From the NCBI GenBank assembly GCA_937992195.1, contig CALKKV010000007.1, forward strand, positions 85,581 to 149,580: a stretch of DNA of 64,000 nucleotides, given 5' to 3'. The position numbers were made by a program, and so were the translations under genes. Below are positions 46,789-55,957 of this stretch, one piece after another; within the stretch, counting starts at the first letter, position 1, and each line of letters starts with the position of its first letter. The notes below the pieces were generated by a model. The model did not search any database. It was not told the origin of the DNA and was given only the letters and a program-made list of their open reading frames with translations. Source of the DNA: an uncultured Gammaproteobacteria bacterium. GTDB taxonomy: Bacteria > Pseudomonadota > Gammaproteobacteria > Arenicellales > Poriferihabitantaceae.

Positions 46789-47098
46789 TCGTTTTTAGAC
46801 TCTCCAGCGTTCTGAAGGATTAAGAAGGGGCTATTCTAACCGAGGTCCATGCTCGGGCATGTATCAAAATACTCTGGCGGGATAATTACAACAACACGCG
46901 GATTTTCAAGATTTTGACTTTGGCATACGAAAATTAATCTAAGCCTAAACTCACGTATAGAAAGATAAAAACAGGTACAATTGCGAGTCATAGATGGGTC
47001 ATACCCATACGCGTTTCTCCAATCAAACCTTATATTTCTCTAAACCAATGTCGCTCTGATCCAATGCGACGCGCGCTACTCTAGTCCAGCCAATCTCG
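46789..47098. other. divergent intergenic region between ppc and lepA
   Basis: A 310-base gap between divergent genes. It contains a possible TTGACT box at 46914-46919 with no good -10, and a 6-bp inverted repeat ATGGGT-CAT-ACCCAT at 46994-47008 (about 90 bases before lepA). Otherwise I see no RNA gene, reading frame or operator. Confidence 0.4.
46994..47008. repeat. inverted repeat upstream of lepA
   Basis: ATGGGT and ACCCAT flank the 3-base spacer CAT. It may be a protein-binding site or a small mRNA hairpin in the lepA leader, but it is short enough to be chance. Confidence 0.35.
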
Positions 47099-48910
47099 AT
47101 GACTCGTATTCCACAATCCAGAATCCGGAATTTCGCCATTATTGCCCATGTTGACCACGGGAAATCGACCCTTGCAGATCGATTTATACAAATGTGTGGA
47201 GGTTTGGAAGCCCGTGAAATGAAAGAACAGGTGCTGGATTCGATGGAAATTGAGAGGGAGCGGGGTATTACGATCAAAGCGCAAAGCGTGTCCTTGAGTT
47301 TTACCGCGGAGGACGGTGAAGTGTATCAACTCAACCTGATAGATACGCCGGGACACGTTGATTTTTCCTATGAGGTTTCGCGTTCATTAACAGCCTGTGA
47401 GGGCGCGTTGCTGGTTGTCGATGCTGCGCAGGGTGTCGAGGCACAGACTGTTGCCAATTGTTATACCGCGATCGATCTTGGTCTCACTGTTCTTCCGGTC
47501 TTAAATAAAATTGATTTACCAGCGGCTGAGCCGGACCGAGTGTTGGAAGAAATAGAGGAAGTCATTGGCATTGATAGTACCGACGCTCTCTCTGTGAGCG
47601 CAAAGACCGGCCTAGGGGTTAAAGCGGTACTGGAGCAGATAGTCGCGATGATGCCACCACCAGCCGGTAACCCGGATGCGGCGTTGCGAGCATTGGTTCT
47701 AGATTCATGGTTTGATAACTACTTAGGAGTCGTCTCGTTGATTCGGATATTGGACGGCAACCTGACCGCCGCCAAGACCCGCATTCGCATGATGTCTACC
47801 GGCCTCGATCATGTTGTGGAGAAAGTAGGGATATTTGAGCCCAAAGCGCTGAATGTTCCAGAACTGTCTACTGGCACGGTCGGATTTATGATCGCAGGTT
47901 TAAAAGACATCAAAGCGGCGCGCGTCGGCGATACTGTCACCCTGACGAATAGGATGGCGGAACATGCCTTGGATGGCTTTAAAGAGGTCAAGCCCACGGT
48001 ATTTGCGGGGCTTTATCCAATAAATAGTGCAGATTTTGAGGCGTTCCGTGTCGCGTTGGACAAGCTGAGCCTGAATGATTCTGCGCTGTCTTATCAGCCC
48101 GAGTCATCCCAGGCACTGGGATTTGGCTTTCGCTGTGGATTCTTGGGTATGCTGCATATGGAAATCGTACAGGAACGATTGGAGCGTGAATATAATCTTG
48201 ATCTAATTACTACAGCGCCAACAGTGGTTTACGAGATTCACCAGAAGAACGGGACTATTTCTTATATTGATAACCCGGCGGAACTTCCGGACCCATCTTC
48301 GATTGAGGAAATACTAGAGCCTAATATCATTGCAAGAATCCTGGTGCCCCATGAGCATGTAGGCGCTGTTTTAACCCTGTGTGTCGAAAAAAGAGGCATT
48401 CAAAAGAATCTTCATTATCACGGCAGGCAGGTTATGGTTGAATTTGAAATGCCGCTAAATGAGGTGGTTATGGACTTTTATGATCAGTTGAAATCCGATA
48501 CCCGCGGCTATGCTTCACTAGATTATGAGTTTATTGAAAATAGGGCGGCGGATATGGTTAAGGTAGATGTGATGATTAACGGCGAGAAGGTTGATCCACT
48601 AGCGGTATTGGTACATCGTGATCAAAGCCTGTTTCGGGCGAGAGCTTTAGTAAAACGAATGCGGGCTCTTATTCCGCGTCAGATGTTCGATGTTGCCATT
48701 CAGGCAGCGATCGGAGCCAAAATTATTTCACGTGAGACCGTGAAAGCGCTTAGAAAAAACGTCACTGCCAAGTGCTATGGCGGAGATATCACCCGAAAAC
48801 GCAAGCTTTTGGAGAAGCAAAAGGCAGGGAAGAAGCGAATGAAACAAATTGGATCGGTGGAAATACCTCAAGAAGCCTTTTTATCGGTCCTTAAAGTAGA
48901 GCGGGAATAA
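47099..48910 (+). CDS. lepA: elongation factor 4 (LepA)
   Basis: A 603-residue translational GTPase that acts on ribosomes during stress or initiation. G1 is [14 protein letters not shown], the G2 region RGITIK and G3 [10 protein letters not shown] are intact, and G4 reads LNKID. The length (about 600) and C-terminal [22 protein letters not shown] confirm LepA. It is followed by lepB, as in many gammaproteobacteria, through 182 bases with a putative promoter. Confident. Confidence 0.97.
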   Translation: MTRIPQSRIRNFAIIAHVDHGKSTLADRFIQMCGGLEAREMKEQVLDSMEIERERGITIKAQSVSLSFTAEDGEVYQLNLIDTPGHVDFSYEVSRSLTACEGALLVVDAAQGVEAQTVANCYTAIDLGLTVLPVLNKIDLPAAEPDRVLEEIEEVIGIDSTDALSVSAKTGLGVKAVLEQIVAMMPPPAGNPDAALRALVLDSWFDNYLGVVSLIRILDGNLTAAKTRIRMMSTGLDHVVEKVGIFEPKALNVPELSTGTVGFMIAGLKDIKAARVGDTVTLTNRMAEHALDGFKEVKPTVFAGLYPINSADFEAFRVALDKLSLNDSALSYQPESSQALGFGFRCGFLGMLHMEIVQERLEREYNLDLITTAPTVVYEIHQKNGTISYIDNPAELPDPSSIEEILEPNIIARILVPHEHVGAVLTLCVEKRGIQKNLHYHGRQVMVEFEMPLNEVVMDFYDQLKSDTRGYASLDYEFIENRAADMVKVDVMINGEKVDPLAVLVHRDQSLFRARALVKRMRALIPRQMFDVAIQAAIGAKIISRETVKALRKNVTAKCYGGDITRKRKLLEKQKAGKKRMKQIGSVEIPQEAFLSVLKVERE

Positions 48911-48934
48911 CACTAGGACTGCCAGTGTTTCTGG

Positions 48935-48943
48935 TGATATAAT
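48935..48943 (+). promoter_or_regulatory. extended -10 promoter element upstream of lepB
   Basis: TGATATAAT gives a perfect TATAAT -10 with the TGN extension. The -35 position (AGGACT at 48915) is weak, as expected for extended -10 promoters. It would give a leader of about 140 bases for lepB and the downstream rnc operon. Confidence 0.55.
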
Positions 48944-49092
48944 ATATATATCAGTGGGTTATGCTGGATTTTTAATCTATTTTAATTTCCTAGAAATCCT
49001 GTACAAGCGCTGGGCATCTTGAGAATGGATCGGTATGATCCCCGTCGTCATATAATCTCTTTTACATACAGAATTACTCTGGAAAGCAGCTA

Positions 49093-49911
49093 GTGGATTT
49101 TTCTTTTATATTGTTTATTTGCCTGATGGTGACAGGTGTAATTTCCCTGATTTACCGATTGTTTTTTGAAAATCGTGCAGCAGCATTGCCTGAACCAGCT
49201 GGATTAGCGTCCCCTGGGGCTGTGAGTAACGCGGGACAGACAAGTCAACCGATTCTGGTTGAATACGCCCGCGCATTGTTTCCAGTGATCCTTATTGTGT
49301 TTGTCCTAAGATCCTTTATTGTTGAACCGTTTCGTATTCCTTCAGGTTCGATGCTACCAAGCCTGCACATTGGTGATTTTATTTTAGTCAACAAATTTAG
49401 TTACGGTATCCGCTTGCCGGTACTGCACAAGAAAGTGGTTGATTTGGGAGACCCTGAAAGAGGAGATGTCATGGTTTTTAGGTTTCCTCGTGATCCAAAA
49501 CTTAACTACATCAAACGGGTAATCGGGGTACCAGGGGATACGCTGACTTATAAAAATAAGAAGCTTTTCATTAATGGAAACGAGGCAAAACTGGAAGAGG
49601 ATGGAGAGTATGCGTTCCAGCAAATAGATAACCGGGGTAAAACCGCGAGACAGTTGAAAGAATTGTTTGGAGAGGAAGAGCACTCGATCTTGATTGATGA
49701 TGCGAATCCAGCAATTGATATGGAAGTGACTGTTCCAGAAGGAAAATACTTTGTGATGGGAGATAATCGGGATCACAGCAACGATAGTCGTTACTGGCGA
49801 TTTGTTCCTGAAGAAAATATTGTTGGAAAAGCATTCTTCATCTGGTTCAGTTGGAAGAGTGCAACCGGAGGTGGGGTGAACTGGGGTAGGATTGGTGAGT
49901 CAATCCAGTAA
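49093..49911 (+). CDS. lepB: signal peptidase I
   Basis: A 272-residue inner-membrane endopeptidase that removes signal peptides. Two N-terminal membrane segments flank the cytoplasmic loop; the catalytic Ser is S86 in RIPSGSMLPS and the catalytic Lys K141 in KRVIGVPGD. The GDNRDHSNDSRYWRFVP box near the C terminus is complete. The start is GTG. It is followed by the DUF4845-rnc-era-recO genes, a standard gammaproteobacterial order. Confidence 0.96.
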   Translation: MDFSFILFICLMVTGVISLIYRLFFENRAAALPEPAGLASPGAVSNAGQTSQPILVEYARALFPVILIVFVLRSFIVEPFRIPSGSMLPSLHIGDFILVNKFSYGIRLPVLHKKVVDLGDPERGDVMVFRFPRDPKLNYIKRVIGVPGDTLTYKNKKLFINGNEAKLEEDGEYAFQQIDNRGKTARQLKELFGEEEHSILIDDANPAIDMEVTVPEGKYFVMGDNRDHSNDSRYWRFVPEENIVGKAFFIWFSWKSATGGGVNWGRIGESIQ

Positions 49912-49920
49912 TTGACCTTG

Positions 49921-49955
49921 CCCTTAAGTCGTTAATTCAAACGCGACTTCAAGGG
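49921..49955 (+). other. hairpin ahead of the DUF4845-rnc-era-recO genes
   Basis: CCCTTAAGTCG pairs with CGACTTCAAGGG as a 6-bp and 5-bp stem separated by one bulged C, with a 12-base loop. There is no clear T-run, so it is not an ordinary terminator. It could be a processing site, possibly for RNase III encoded downstream, or part of an attenuator. Confidence 0.5.
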
Positions 49956-50002
49956 ACAGTTAATTTAAATTATTTCTATTGTTTAGAAGGGGAGGTTCCT
50001 TA

Positions 50003-50437
50003 ATGATGAGTAAAAAAAACATGATGGCTTCAAGAAAAATTGGCGGTAAGCAGAGAGGTATTGGTTTTTGGGGGTTAGTGTGGGGTGCCGCATTTTTTAT
50101 CCTTGTTGCTATTCTGGCTACTAAATCAATACCAGTGTATTTAACCAATCAAAAAATAGCGACAGCTTTGGAAAGGCTAACGGAAGAACGCGATATATTG
50201 ACTGCTTCTCGAAATACACTGCTTAATAAACTTAAAAGACGCCTAAATATCGACTTTGCAGTGACAGCAGTTAACTTCAATAAAGCTTTTAAGGTCAAAA
50301 AAGCCAGAAATGGTGGTCGTGAACTTTCAGTTGATTACGAAGTAGTCATCCCACTAGTACACAATGCGTCACTACTGTTTGACTTTAAGAATCGCCAAGT
50401 AGTTACTAAAGCAGGTACAGGTGGGGTACCTAATTAA
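50003..50437 (+). CDS. DUF4845 family membrane protein
   Basis: A 144-residue protein with a single membrane segment near residues 20-40 (GFWGLVWGAAFFILVAILAT) and a small extracytoplasmic domain. The start ATG (50003) follows a very strong AGGGGAGG site 7 bases upstream; an earlier start at 49979 is not needed. DUF4845 genes regularly lie between lepB and rnc in gammaproteobacteria, and the role is unknown. The gap to the rnc start is 47 bases. Confidence 0.82.
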   Translation: MMSKKNMMASRKIGGKQRGIGFWGLVWGAAFFILVAILATKSIPVYLTNQKIATALERLTEERDILTASRNTLLNKLKRRLNIDFAVTAVNFNKAFKVKKARNGGRELSVDYEVVIPLVHNASLLFDFKNRQVVTKAGTGGVPN

Positions 50438-50484
50438 CTCTAAGCAGGGGGAGTGGTGCGATATAGTTTAGCCCGGAAAATGCT

Positions 50485-51168
50485 TTGAACAATCTCGCAT
50501 CTCTTGAATCCGTTCTTGGTTATCAATTCTCGGATCAAGAGCTGTTAAACCGCGCGTTAACCCATCGTAGTTACCGAAAATCAAACAATGAACGATTAGA
50601 GTTTCTCGGAGATAGTATCCTGGGGTTTGTGATTGCCGAGACTTTGTTTCATCAGTTTCCCCGAGCAGCCGAAGGTGATCTTACAAAAATGCGCGCGCGA
50701 CTGGTTAGAGGTTCCACCCTCGCACTCTTGTCGCGCGAATTAAATATCAGCGACTTTTTATTACTTGGAGAAGGCGAGAAGAAGAGCGGTGGCTTCGATA
50801 GAGACAGTATTCTCGCTGACGCACTTGAGGCGGTATTTGGTGCGATATATCTAGATGGTGGTTTTCGCGCCGCGAGAACAGCAGTGCTGAATTTGTATGC
50901 GAATCAGTTGCGCGATATAAAACCTGAAAACCTTAAGGACAATAAAACCCGATTGCAGGAATATCTTCAGAAGGTAGAGAAGGAATTGCCTATATATGAG
51001 GTGATCAGTCAATCCGGCAAACCACATAATTTGAAGTTTGAAGTCAGCTGTAAGATTGAACATGATAGCAGTCCATTTATTGCGAGTGGAACAAGCCGCA
51101 GGAATGCTGAGCAGGAAGCAGCTGGAAAAGCATTCGAAACATTGATGACATCAGCTTCTGAAGACTAA
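50485..51168 (+). CDS. rnc: ribonuclease III
   Basis: A 227-residue dsRNA endonuclease that matures rRNA and mRNAs. The nuclease motif is NNERLEFLGDSILGFVIAE, and the second acidic motif DALEAVFGAIYLDGG. A dsRNA-binding domain ends the protein. The start is TTG at 50485 with GGA upstream; an ATG at 50480 is out of frame and stops after two codons. Followed by era. Confidence 0.96.
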   Translation: MNNLASLESVLGYQFSDQELLNRALTHRSYRKSNNERLEFLGDSILGFVIAETLFHQFPRAAEGDLTKMRARLVRGSTLALLSRELNISDFLLLGEGEKKSGGFDRDSILADALEAVFGAIYLDGGFRAARTAVLNLYANQLRDIKPENLKDNKTRLQEYLQKVEKELPIYEVISQSGKPHNLKFEVSCKIEHDSSPFIASGTSRRNAEQEAAGKAFETLMTSASED

Positions 51169-51205
51169 ACTACTCCTCTTTGATCTTTATATTGGATAAT
51201 CACAC

Positions 51206-52108
51206 TTGACCGACTCAAGCCATCGCTTTGGATTCATTACCATTGCAGGTCCGCCAAACGCGGGGAAGTCTACTCTGCTAAATAGATTGATTGGTCAGAA
51301 GGTTTCTATCATTTCGCGAAGACCGCAAACTACCCGACATCGTATTCTAGGAATTAGAACCGCTGAAAACTCCCAGCTAGTGTTTGTTGATACGCCGGGA
51401 ATACATGATGATGGGAAAAAAAATCTGAATAGAATGATTAATCGAACGGCGATTAACAGTCTGTCAGATGTCGATCTGGTTGTTTTTATGATCGATTACA
51501 AAGGATGGAACAATCCGCTCGAAAAGGTTTTGAGGAAAGTAAGTGAGCGCAACGTTCCTATACTTCTTGCTATCAACAAGATTGATAGCCTTAAAGACAA
51601 ATCGCGGCTTCTTCCATTAATCCAGAGAAGTAGTGAACTACATCAATTTGTCGATATTGTTCCAATCTCCGCTTTGAAGATGGCGGAGGTTGATGAGTTT
51701 ATTGACGTACTCCTCAAATATATTCCCGAGGGCCCCCCTGGATTTCCAGCAGAGCAAATTAGCGATCGCAGTGATCGTTTTTTAGTATCTGAATTAGTAA
51801 GAGAACAGACTTTCCTTCTGCTAGGAAATGAATTGCCCTACGAATCAGCGGTAGAAGTAACGCAATTCAATCGTAGTGATCCCGAATTTTGGACGCTCGA
51901 TATGATTATCTGGGTCGAGAAAGCAAGTCAAAAGTCTATAGTAATAGGGAAGGGGGGGCAGCAGCTAAAGTTGATCGGACAAAGAGCTCGAATCGCAATT
52001 GAAAAGCAGTTTGGCGTTCGCGTTAGGTTGAATCTATGGGTGAAAGAACGGAAGGGATGGGCGGACAATACCAATATGTTGCGCTCTTTAGGGTATGTAG
52101 AAGACTAA
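51206..52108 (+). CDS. era: GTPase Era
   Basis: A 300-residue GTPase that binds 16S rRNA near its 3' end during 30S maturation. G1 is GPPNAGKSTLLN, G3 VDTPGIH, G4 NKID. The C-terminal KH domain includes VIGKGGQQLKLIGQRARIAIEK, the GxxG-type RNA-binding loop. Start is TTG; no ATG in frame nearby. It lies between rnc (37-base gap) and recO (13-base gap). Confidence 0.96.
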   Translation: MTDSSHRFGFITIAGPPNAGKSTLLNRLIGQKVSIISRRPQTTRHRILGIRTAENSQLVFVDTPGIHDDGKKNLNRMINRTAINSLSDVDLVVFMIDYKGWNNPLEKVLRKVSERNVPILLAINKIDSLKDKSRLLPLIQRSSELHQFVDIVPISALKMAEVDEFIDVLLKYIPEGPPGFPAEQISDRSDRFLVSELVREQTFLLLGNELPYESAVEVTQFNRSDPEFWTLDMIIWVEKASQKSIVIGKGGQQLKLIGQRARIAIEKQFGVRVRLNLWVKERKGWADNTNMLRSLGYVED

Positions 52109-52121
52109 GATCGATCTACAG

Positions 52122-52850
52122 ATGAAGTATTTTCAACAAGCTGCAATGGTTTTACATACGCGGCCATATACCGAAAGTAGCTTGCTCATTGATGTATTTA
52201 CCCGAGATCACGGTCGGTTTATGCTGATATCAAAAGGCGCGCGACGACAAAAATCTGCCTTGAGAGGAGTTCTGGTGCCATTCCAACCTTTGCTTGTGAG
52301 TTGGTCAGCAAAAGGTCAACTTGGGATACTCACCAGTGCGGAGGTTCTTGGATATACGCCGCTGCCAACCGGAGAATGCTTACAGTCTTGCTATTACCTA
52401 AACGAATTGATCCTTAAGTTATTGCATAGATTTGATCCACATCCGGAGCTATACGAATACTATGAGTCCGCGTTGTATCAACTAGTCTCTGAAAGTAAAG
52501 ATCCAGCTGAACTGTTGAGAATATTCGAAAAAAGATTGCTTCAAGAAATAGGGTTTGCGCTTATCCTGGATCACGATTGTGAAACCGGTGAGGCTATCCA
52601 AAAGGATATTGAATATCAGTATTTTACGAACCGTGGGCCCATTGCCGCGAATATCTCGTCAGAAGGTAGTGTCAGAGTGTCAGGCAGAACTCTAAACGCA
52701 CTAAAAGCGGAGCGCATCGAAACACCTCTTGAGAGAACGCAAGCGAGAAATCTTACACGAACCCTTATTCAAGAATTGCTTGGAAATAAGTCTCTTCGCA
52801 CTCGACGTGTAATGATGAACCTGCGTGAATTCGCAAATACCAATCGATAA
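52122..52850 (+). CDS. recO: DNA repair protein RecO
   Basis: A 242-residue recombination mediator with an N-terminal OB fold (QAAMVLHTRPYTESSLLIDVFTRDHGRF) that loads RecA with RecR. The middle helical part is complete. Cysteines of the zinc site found in some species are not evident, as in other gammaproteobacteria. It is the last gene of the rnc-era-recO block in this window; the next gene converges. Confidence 0.93.
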   Translation: MKYFQQAAMVLHTRPYTESSLLIDVFTRDHGRFMLISKGARRQKSALRGVLVPFQPLLVSWSAKGQLGILTSAEVLGYTPLPTGECLQSCYYLNELILKLLHRFDPHPELYEYYESALYQLVSESKDPAELLRIFEKRLLQEIGFALILDHDCETGEAIQKDIEYQYFTNRGPIAANISSEGSVRVSGRTLNALKAERIETPLERTQARNLTRTLIQELLGNKSLRTRRVMMNLREFANTNR

Positions 52851-52886
52851 TGACGGCTCAAGGTATGTAAGCAGTCTTGAGATAAA

Positions 52887-54626
52887 TTACTCGCGTGTAT
52901 ATTTTTTCTTAGGCATATAAAGGTCGGTGATCGTACCCTCAAAAACTTCAGCAGCAAAACCGATAGTTTCAGCTACGGTGGGATGTGCATGAATTGTCAG
53001 AGCTAGATCACTGGCATCGGCGTTCATTTCGATTGCCAGTGCAGCCTCAGCGATCAAATCCCCTGCATTTATACCGGTTATCGCTGCGCCAATAATGCGA
53101 TCTGTTTTCGGGTCGAACAGTAACTTTGTTATCCCCTCACTTCTGTCCTGCGAAAGGGCGCGCCCGCTGGCTGCCCATGGGAAAACAGCCTTTTCATATT
53201 CGATTTCCTTTTCTTTGGCCTCTGTTTCAGTCATTCCTACCCAGGCAATTTCAGGATCGGTGTATGCTACGGACGGGATAACACGGGCTTCAAAGCCACT
53301 TTTAAGGCCAGCCGCTACTTCAGCGGCGACCTTTCCTTCATGAACCGCTTTGTGTGCCAGCATTGGTTGCCCTACGACATCGCCAATTGCAAATATATGT
53401 GAGATATTTGTCCGCATTTGATTGTCGACATCAATAAACCCACGATTATCTACCTGTACTCCGGCGACATCCGCGGCAATCATTGATCCGTTTGGATTGC
53501 GCCCGACCGCAACAAGAACTTTATCGAATACAGCAGTCTCAGGTGCTTTGTCACCAGACATGCTTACTCGAATACCTTGATCTTCAGCGGTCATTGATTC
53601 CACCTTGGTGGATGTCCAAATATTCTTGTACTGCTTTTTGATTATTTTCAGTAGCGGTCGAACCACGTCCGCATCTGCTCCCGCCATTACTTGATCCATC
53701 ATCTCTACAACACTTACTTCACTACCAAGCGCGCGGTATACAGTTGCCATTTCAAGACCAATAATTCCGCCGCCTATAATGAGCAGCTTTTTGGGAATAT
53801 CGTTTAGTTCCAACGCGCCAGTTGAATCAATTACCCGGGGATCATCATGGGGAAAGCCCGGGATTTTTACTGAAGTAGAACCCACAGCAATAACTGCTTT
53901 ATCAAAGTTCAGCGTAGTGGTTTTTTCCGCACTATGAACTTCAATTTGCTGTGGACCACAGAATTTCCCCAAACCATGAATCACCGTCACCTTGCGCTGT
54001 TTCGAAAGGCTTGTTAATCCACCGGTAAGTTTGGATACCACCCGGTTTTTCCAGTCGCCAAGTGCCTCAATGTCGATCGCAGGTTCAGAAAAACTTAAAC
54101 CGATATTACTGGACTCTCGCGCATCATCAATCACCTTTGCGGCGTGCAAAAGTGCTTTCGAAGGGATGCAGCCGACGTTTAGGCATACGCCGCCAATTAC
54201 AGGATATCTCTCTACAAGCGCAACGTTGAGTCCTAAATCCGCAGCGCGAAATGCTGCGGTATAGCCTCCGGGACCCGAGCCAAGTACGACCAAGTCATAG
54301 TGGGTTTCGTTAGAATCTGCCTGGTTTTGCTCGGGGGAGGTTGTACTTTTGCTGGGAGTAGTCTCATTTTCTGATTCACTTTTTGCGGCAGTTTGATTCG
54401 CTTCCAACAAAAGGATCAAATCACCTTGGGATATTTCATCTCCAACTTTTAATGAGATCTCCTTTATGACACCAGCTTGACTTGCCGGTATCTCCATTGT
54501 TGCTTTATCGCTTTCAACGGCAATAAGAGGATCTTCCTGGGCAACAGTATCTCCTACTGCAACAAACACCTCGATCACTGGCACTTTATCGAAGTCACCG
54601 ATATCGGGTACTCTAATTTCTATCAA
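52887..54626 (-). CDS. lpd: dihydrolipoyl dehydrogenase with N-terminal lipoyl domain
   Basis: A 579-residue E3 of the pyruvate dehydrogenase complex with an N-terminal lipoyl domain, Lys41 in VESDKATMEIP being the attachment site. The redox-active disulfide is in GGVCLNVGCIPSK. FAD and NAD motifs (LVVLGSGPGGYTAAF, LLIIGGGIIGLEMA) are intact. The start is TTG at 54626, because GGAG lies 7 bases upstream and the lipoyl domain begins there; an upstream ATG would add 32 residues overlapping aceF. The lipoyl-E3 fusion is known from Neisseria and Cupriavidus-type PDH. Confidence 0.94.
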   Translation of the reverse strand: MIEIRVPDIGDFDKVPVIEVFVAVGDTVAQEDPLIAVESDKATMEIPASQAGVIKEISLKVGDEISQGDLILLLEANQTAAKSESENETTPSKSTTSPEQNQADSNETHYDLVVLGSGPGGYTAAFRAADLGLNVALVERYPVIGGVCLNVGCIPSKALLHAAKVIDDARESSNIGLSFSEPAIDIEALGDWKNRVVSKLTGGLTSLSKQRKVTVIHGLGKFCGPQQIEVHSAEKTTTLNFDKAVIAVGSTSVKIPGFPHDDPRVIDSTGALELNDIPKKLLIIGGGIIGLEMATVYRALGSEVSVVEMMDQVMAGADADVVRPLLKIIKKQYKNIWTSTKVESMTAEDQGIRVSMSGDKAPETAVFDKVLVAVGRNPNGSMIAADVAGVQVDNRGFIDVDNQMRTNISHIFAIGDVVGQPMLAHKAVHEGKVAAEVAAGLKSGFEARVIPSVAYTDPEIAWVGMTETEAKEKEIEYEKAVFPWAASGRALSQDRSEGITKLLFDPKTDRIIGAAITGINAGDLIAEAALAIEMNADASDLALTIHAHPTVAETIGFAAEVFEGTITDLYMPKKKYTRE

Positions 54627-54645
54627 TTTATTTCTCCGAATAGGC

Positions 54646-55953
54646 CTAAAGTGCCAGGCGGCGCATGTCCGCAAATGCTTTTGCAAGATAAGCGCAAAAC
54701 CTTGCGCCGTCTGCACCATCAATCGCTCGATGGTCGTATGACAGACTCAAGGGTAGCATCAGGCGCGGCTCAAACTCCTCTCCATTCCAAACCGGCTGCA
54801 TTTTTGCTCTTGCGATACCTAAAATAGCCACTTCAGGTGCGTTCACTATCGGTGTGAATCCCGTGCCGCCAATACCGCCTAAGCTTGAAATGCTCATACA
54901 ACCTCCCTGTAACTCTGCTGGGGAAAGCTTCGCTTCGCGCGCACGCTCACTCATTTCCCCCATCTCCTTCGCTAACTCAAAAATAGTTTTTCGATCTACT
55001 TCTTTGATTACCGGAACAACCAACCCTTGCGGCGTATCTACAGCAATACCGATATTGAAATATTTTTTTAATATTAAACTTTCGCCATCTGCAGCTAGTG
55101 AAGCGTTGAATTCAGGAAACTTTTTCAGCGCACCAACCATAATCTTTAACACAAATGCCAACAGTGTGACTTTGATGCCTTCTTTTTCCGCTTCTTCCTT
55201 TAAGGATTTTCTGAACGCTTCTAATTCCGTAATATCGGCTTCTTCATGTTGCGTAACATGCGGTATGTTTAACCAGGCACGTTGCAGATGTGGTCCTGAC
55301 AGCTTCTTGATACGTGATAGCGGAATATTCTCCACTTCACCAAATCGAGAAAAGTCGACTTCTGGAATAGGTGGGATACCCGCTCCTTTCGATTCAGCAG
55401 GAGCGGATAGCGTCTTTTTGACCCATTTTTGGACGTCTTCCTTTTTAATGCGGCCCTTGGCGCCGCTGCCAGCTATTTGGGTTAAGTCGGCACCTAGTTC
55501 GCGCGCAAATCTTCTTATGGCGGGGCTTGCGTGGGGTATGTCGCTGGTTTGCTGGACTTTCTCAGGTAGCGATCGGGGTGGTGAGAATTGTGAATCAGCT
55601 TCATCTTGTTCACCCTCATTCGACTCAGACGCCACTTGCTCTGCGGAAATTTCAGCCGTGGCTTCAGGCTTATCTTCGGGAGCTTGCTGCGCCGAGATGG
55701 AATGATCTACGGCACTCGGCTCTACCATAGCAACAACGCTTCCCTCGGCGATCATGTCGCCCACATTAACGGAAACTGAGAGTACTTTTCCGGCTATGGG
55801 GGAGGGTATTTCCATGGTTGCCTTGTCGCTTTCAAGGGTCAGCAGGCCGTCTTCGGCTTTAACGACATCACCCTCTGCAACCAGTACCTCAATAACCTCG
55901 ACTTCCGCGAAGTCACCGATATCAGGAATTTTGATTTCTATTTTTTCAGTCAT
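54646..55953 (-). CDS. aceF: pyruvate dehydrogenase E2, dihydrolipoamide acetyltransferase
   Basis: A 435-residue E2 of the pyruvate dehydrogenase complex. One lipoyl domain (K44 in LESDKATMEIPSP), an acidic/Ala/Pro/Ser linker, a peripheral-subunit-binding domain (ASPAIRRFARELGADLTQI) and the catalytic core with the His-x3-Asp motif SYDHRAIDGADGARF. Single lipoyl domain is fewer than the three of E. coli; the second comes from the lipoyl domain on Lpd. It starts 4 bases after aceE and ends 19 before lpd. Confidence 0.94.
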   Translation of the reverse strand: MTEKIEIKIPDIGDFAEVEVIEVLVAEGDVVKAEDGLLTLESDKATMEIPSPIAGKVLSVSVNVGDMIAEGSVVAMVEPSAVDHSISAQQAPEDKPEATAEISAEQVASESNEGEQDEADSQFSPPRSLPEKVQQTSDIPHASPAIRRFARELGADLTQIAGSGAKGRIKKEDVQKWVKKTLSAPAESKGAGIPPIPEVDFSRFGEVENIPLSRIKKLSGPHLQRAWLNIPHVTQHEEADITELEAFRKSLKEEAEKEGIKVTLLAFVLKIMVGALKKFPEFNASLAADGESLILKKYFNIGIAVDTPQGLVVPVIKEVDRKTIFELAKEMGEMSERAREAKLSPAELQGGCMSISSLGGIGGTGFTPIVNAPEVAILGIARAKMQPVWNGEEFEPRLMLPLSLSYDHRAIDGADGARFCAYLAKAFADMRRLAL

Positions 55954-55957
55954 GGGA

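Noticed and set aside
48934..48952. AT-rich inverted repeat TGATAT/ATATCA as a terminator after lepA
   Set aside because: Too weak and AT-only; overlaps a perfect extended -10 element, which is the better reading.
52857..52881. CTCAAG/CTTGAG hairpin between recO and lpd
   Set aside because: 6-bp stem with a 13-base loop and no T-run on either strand; not a convincing terminator.
54854..55705. 283-codon frame opposite aceF
   Set aside because: Serine- and proline-rich translation typical of an antisense shadow, fully inside aceF.
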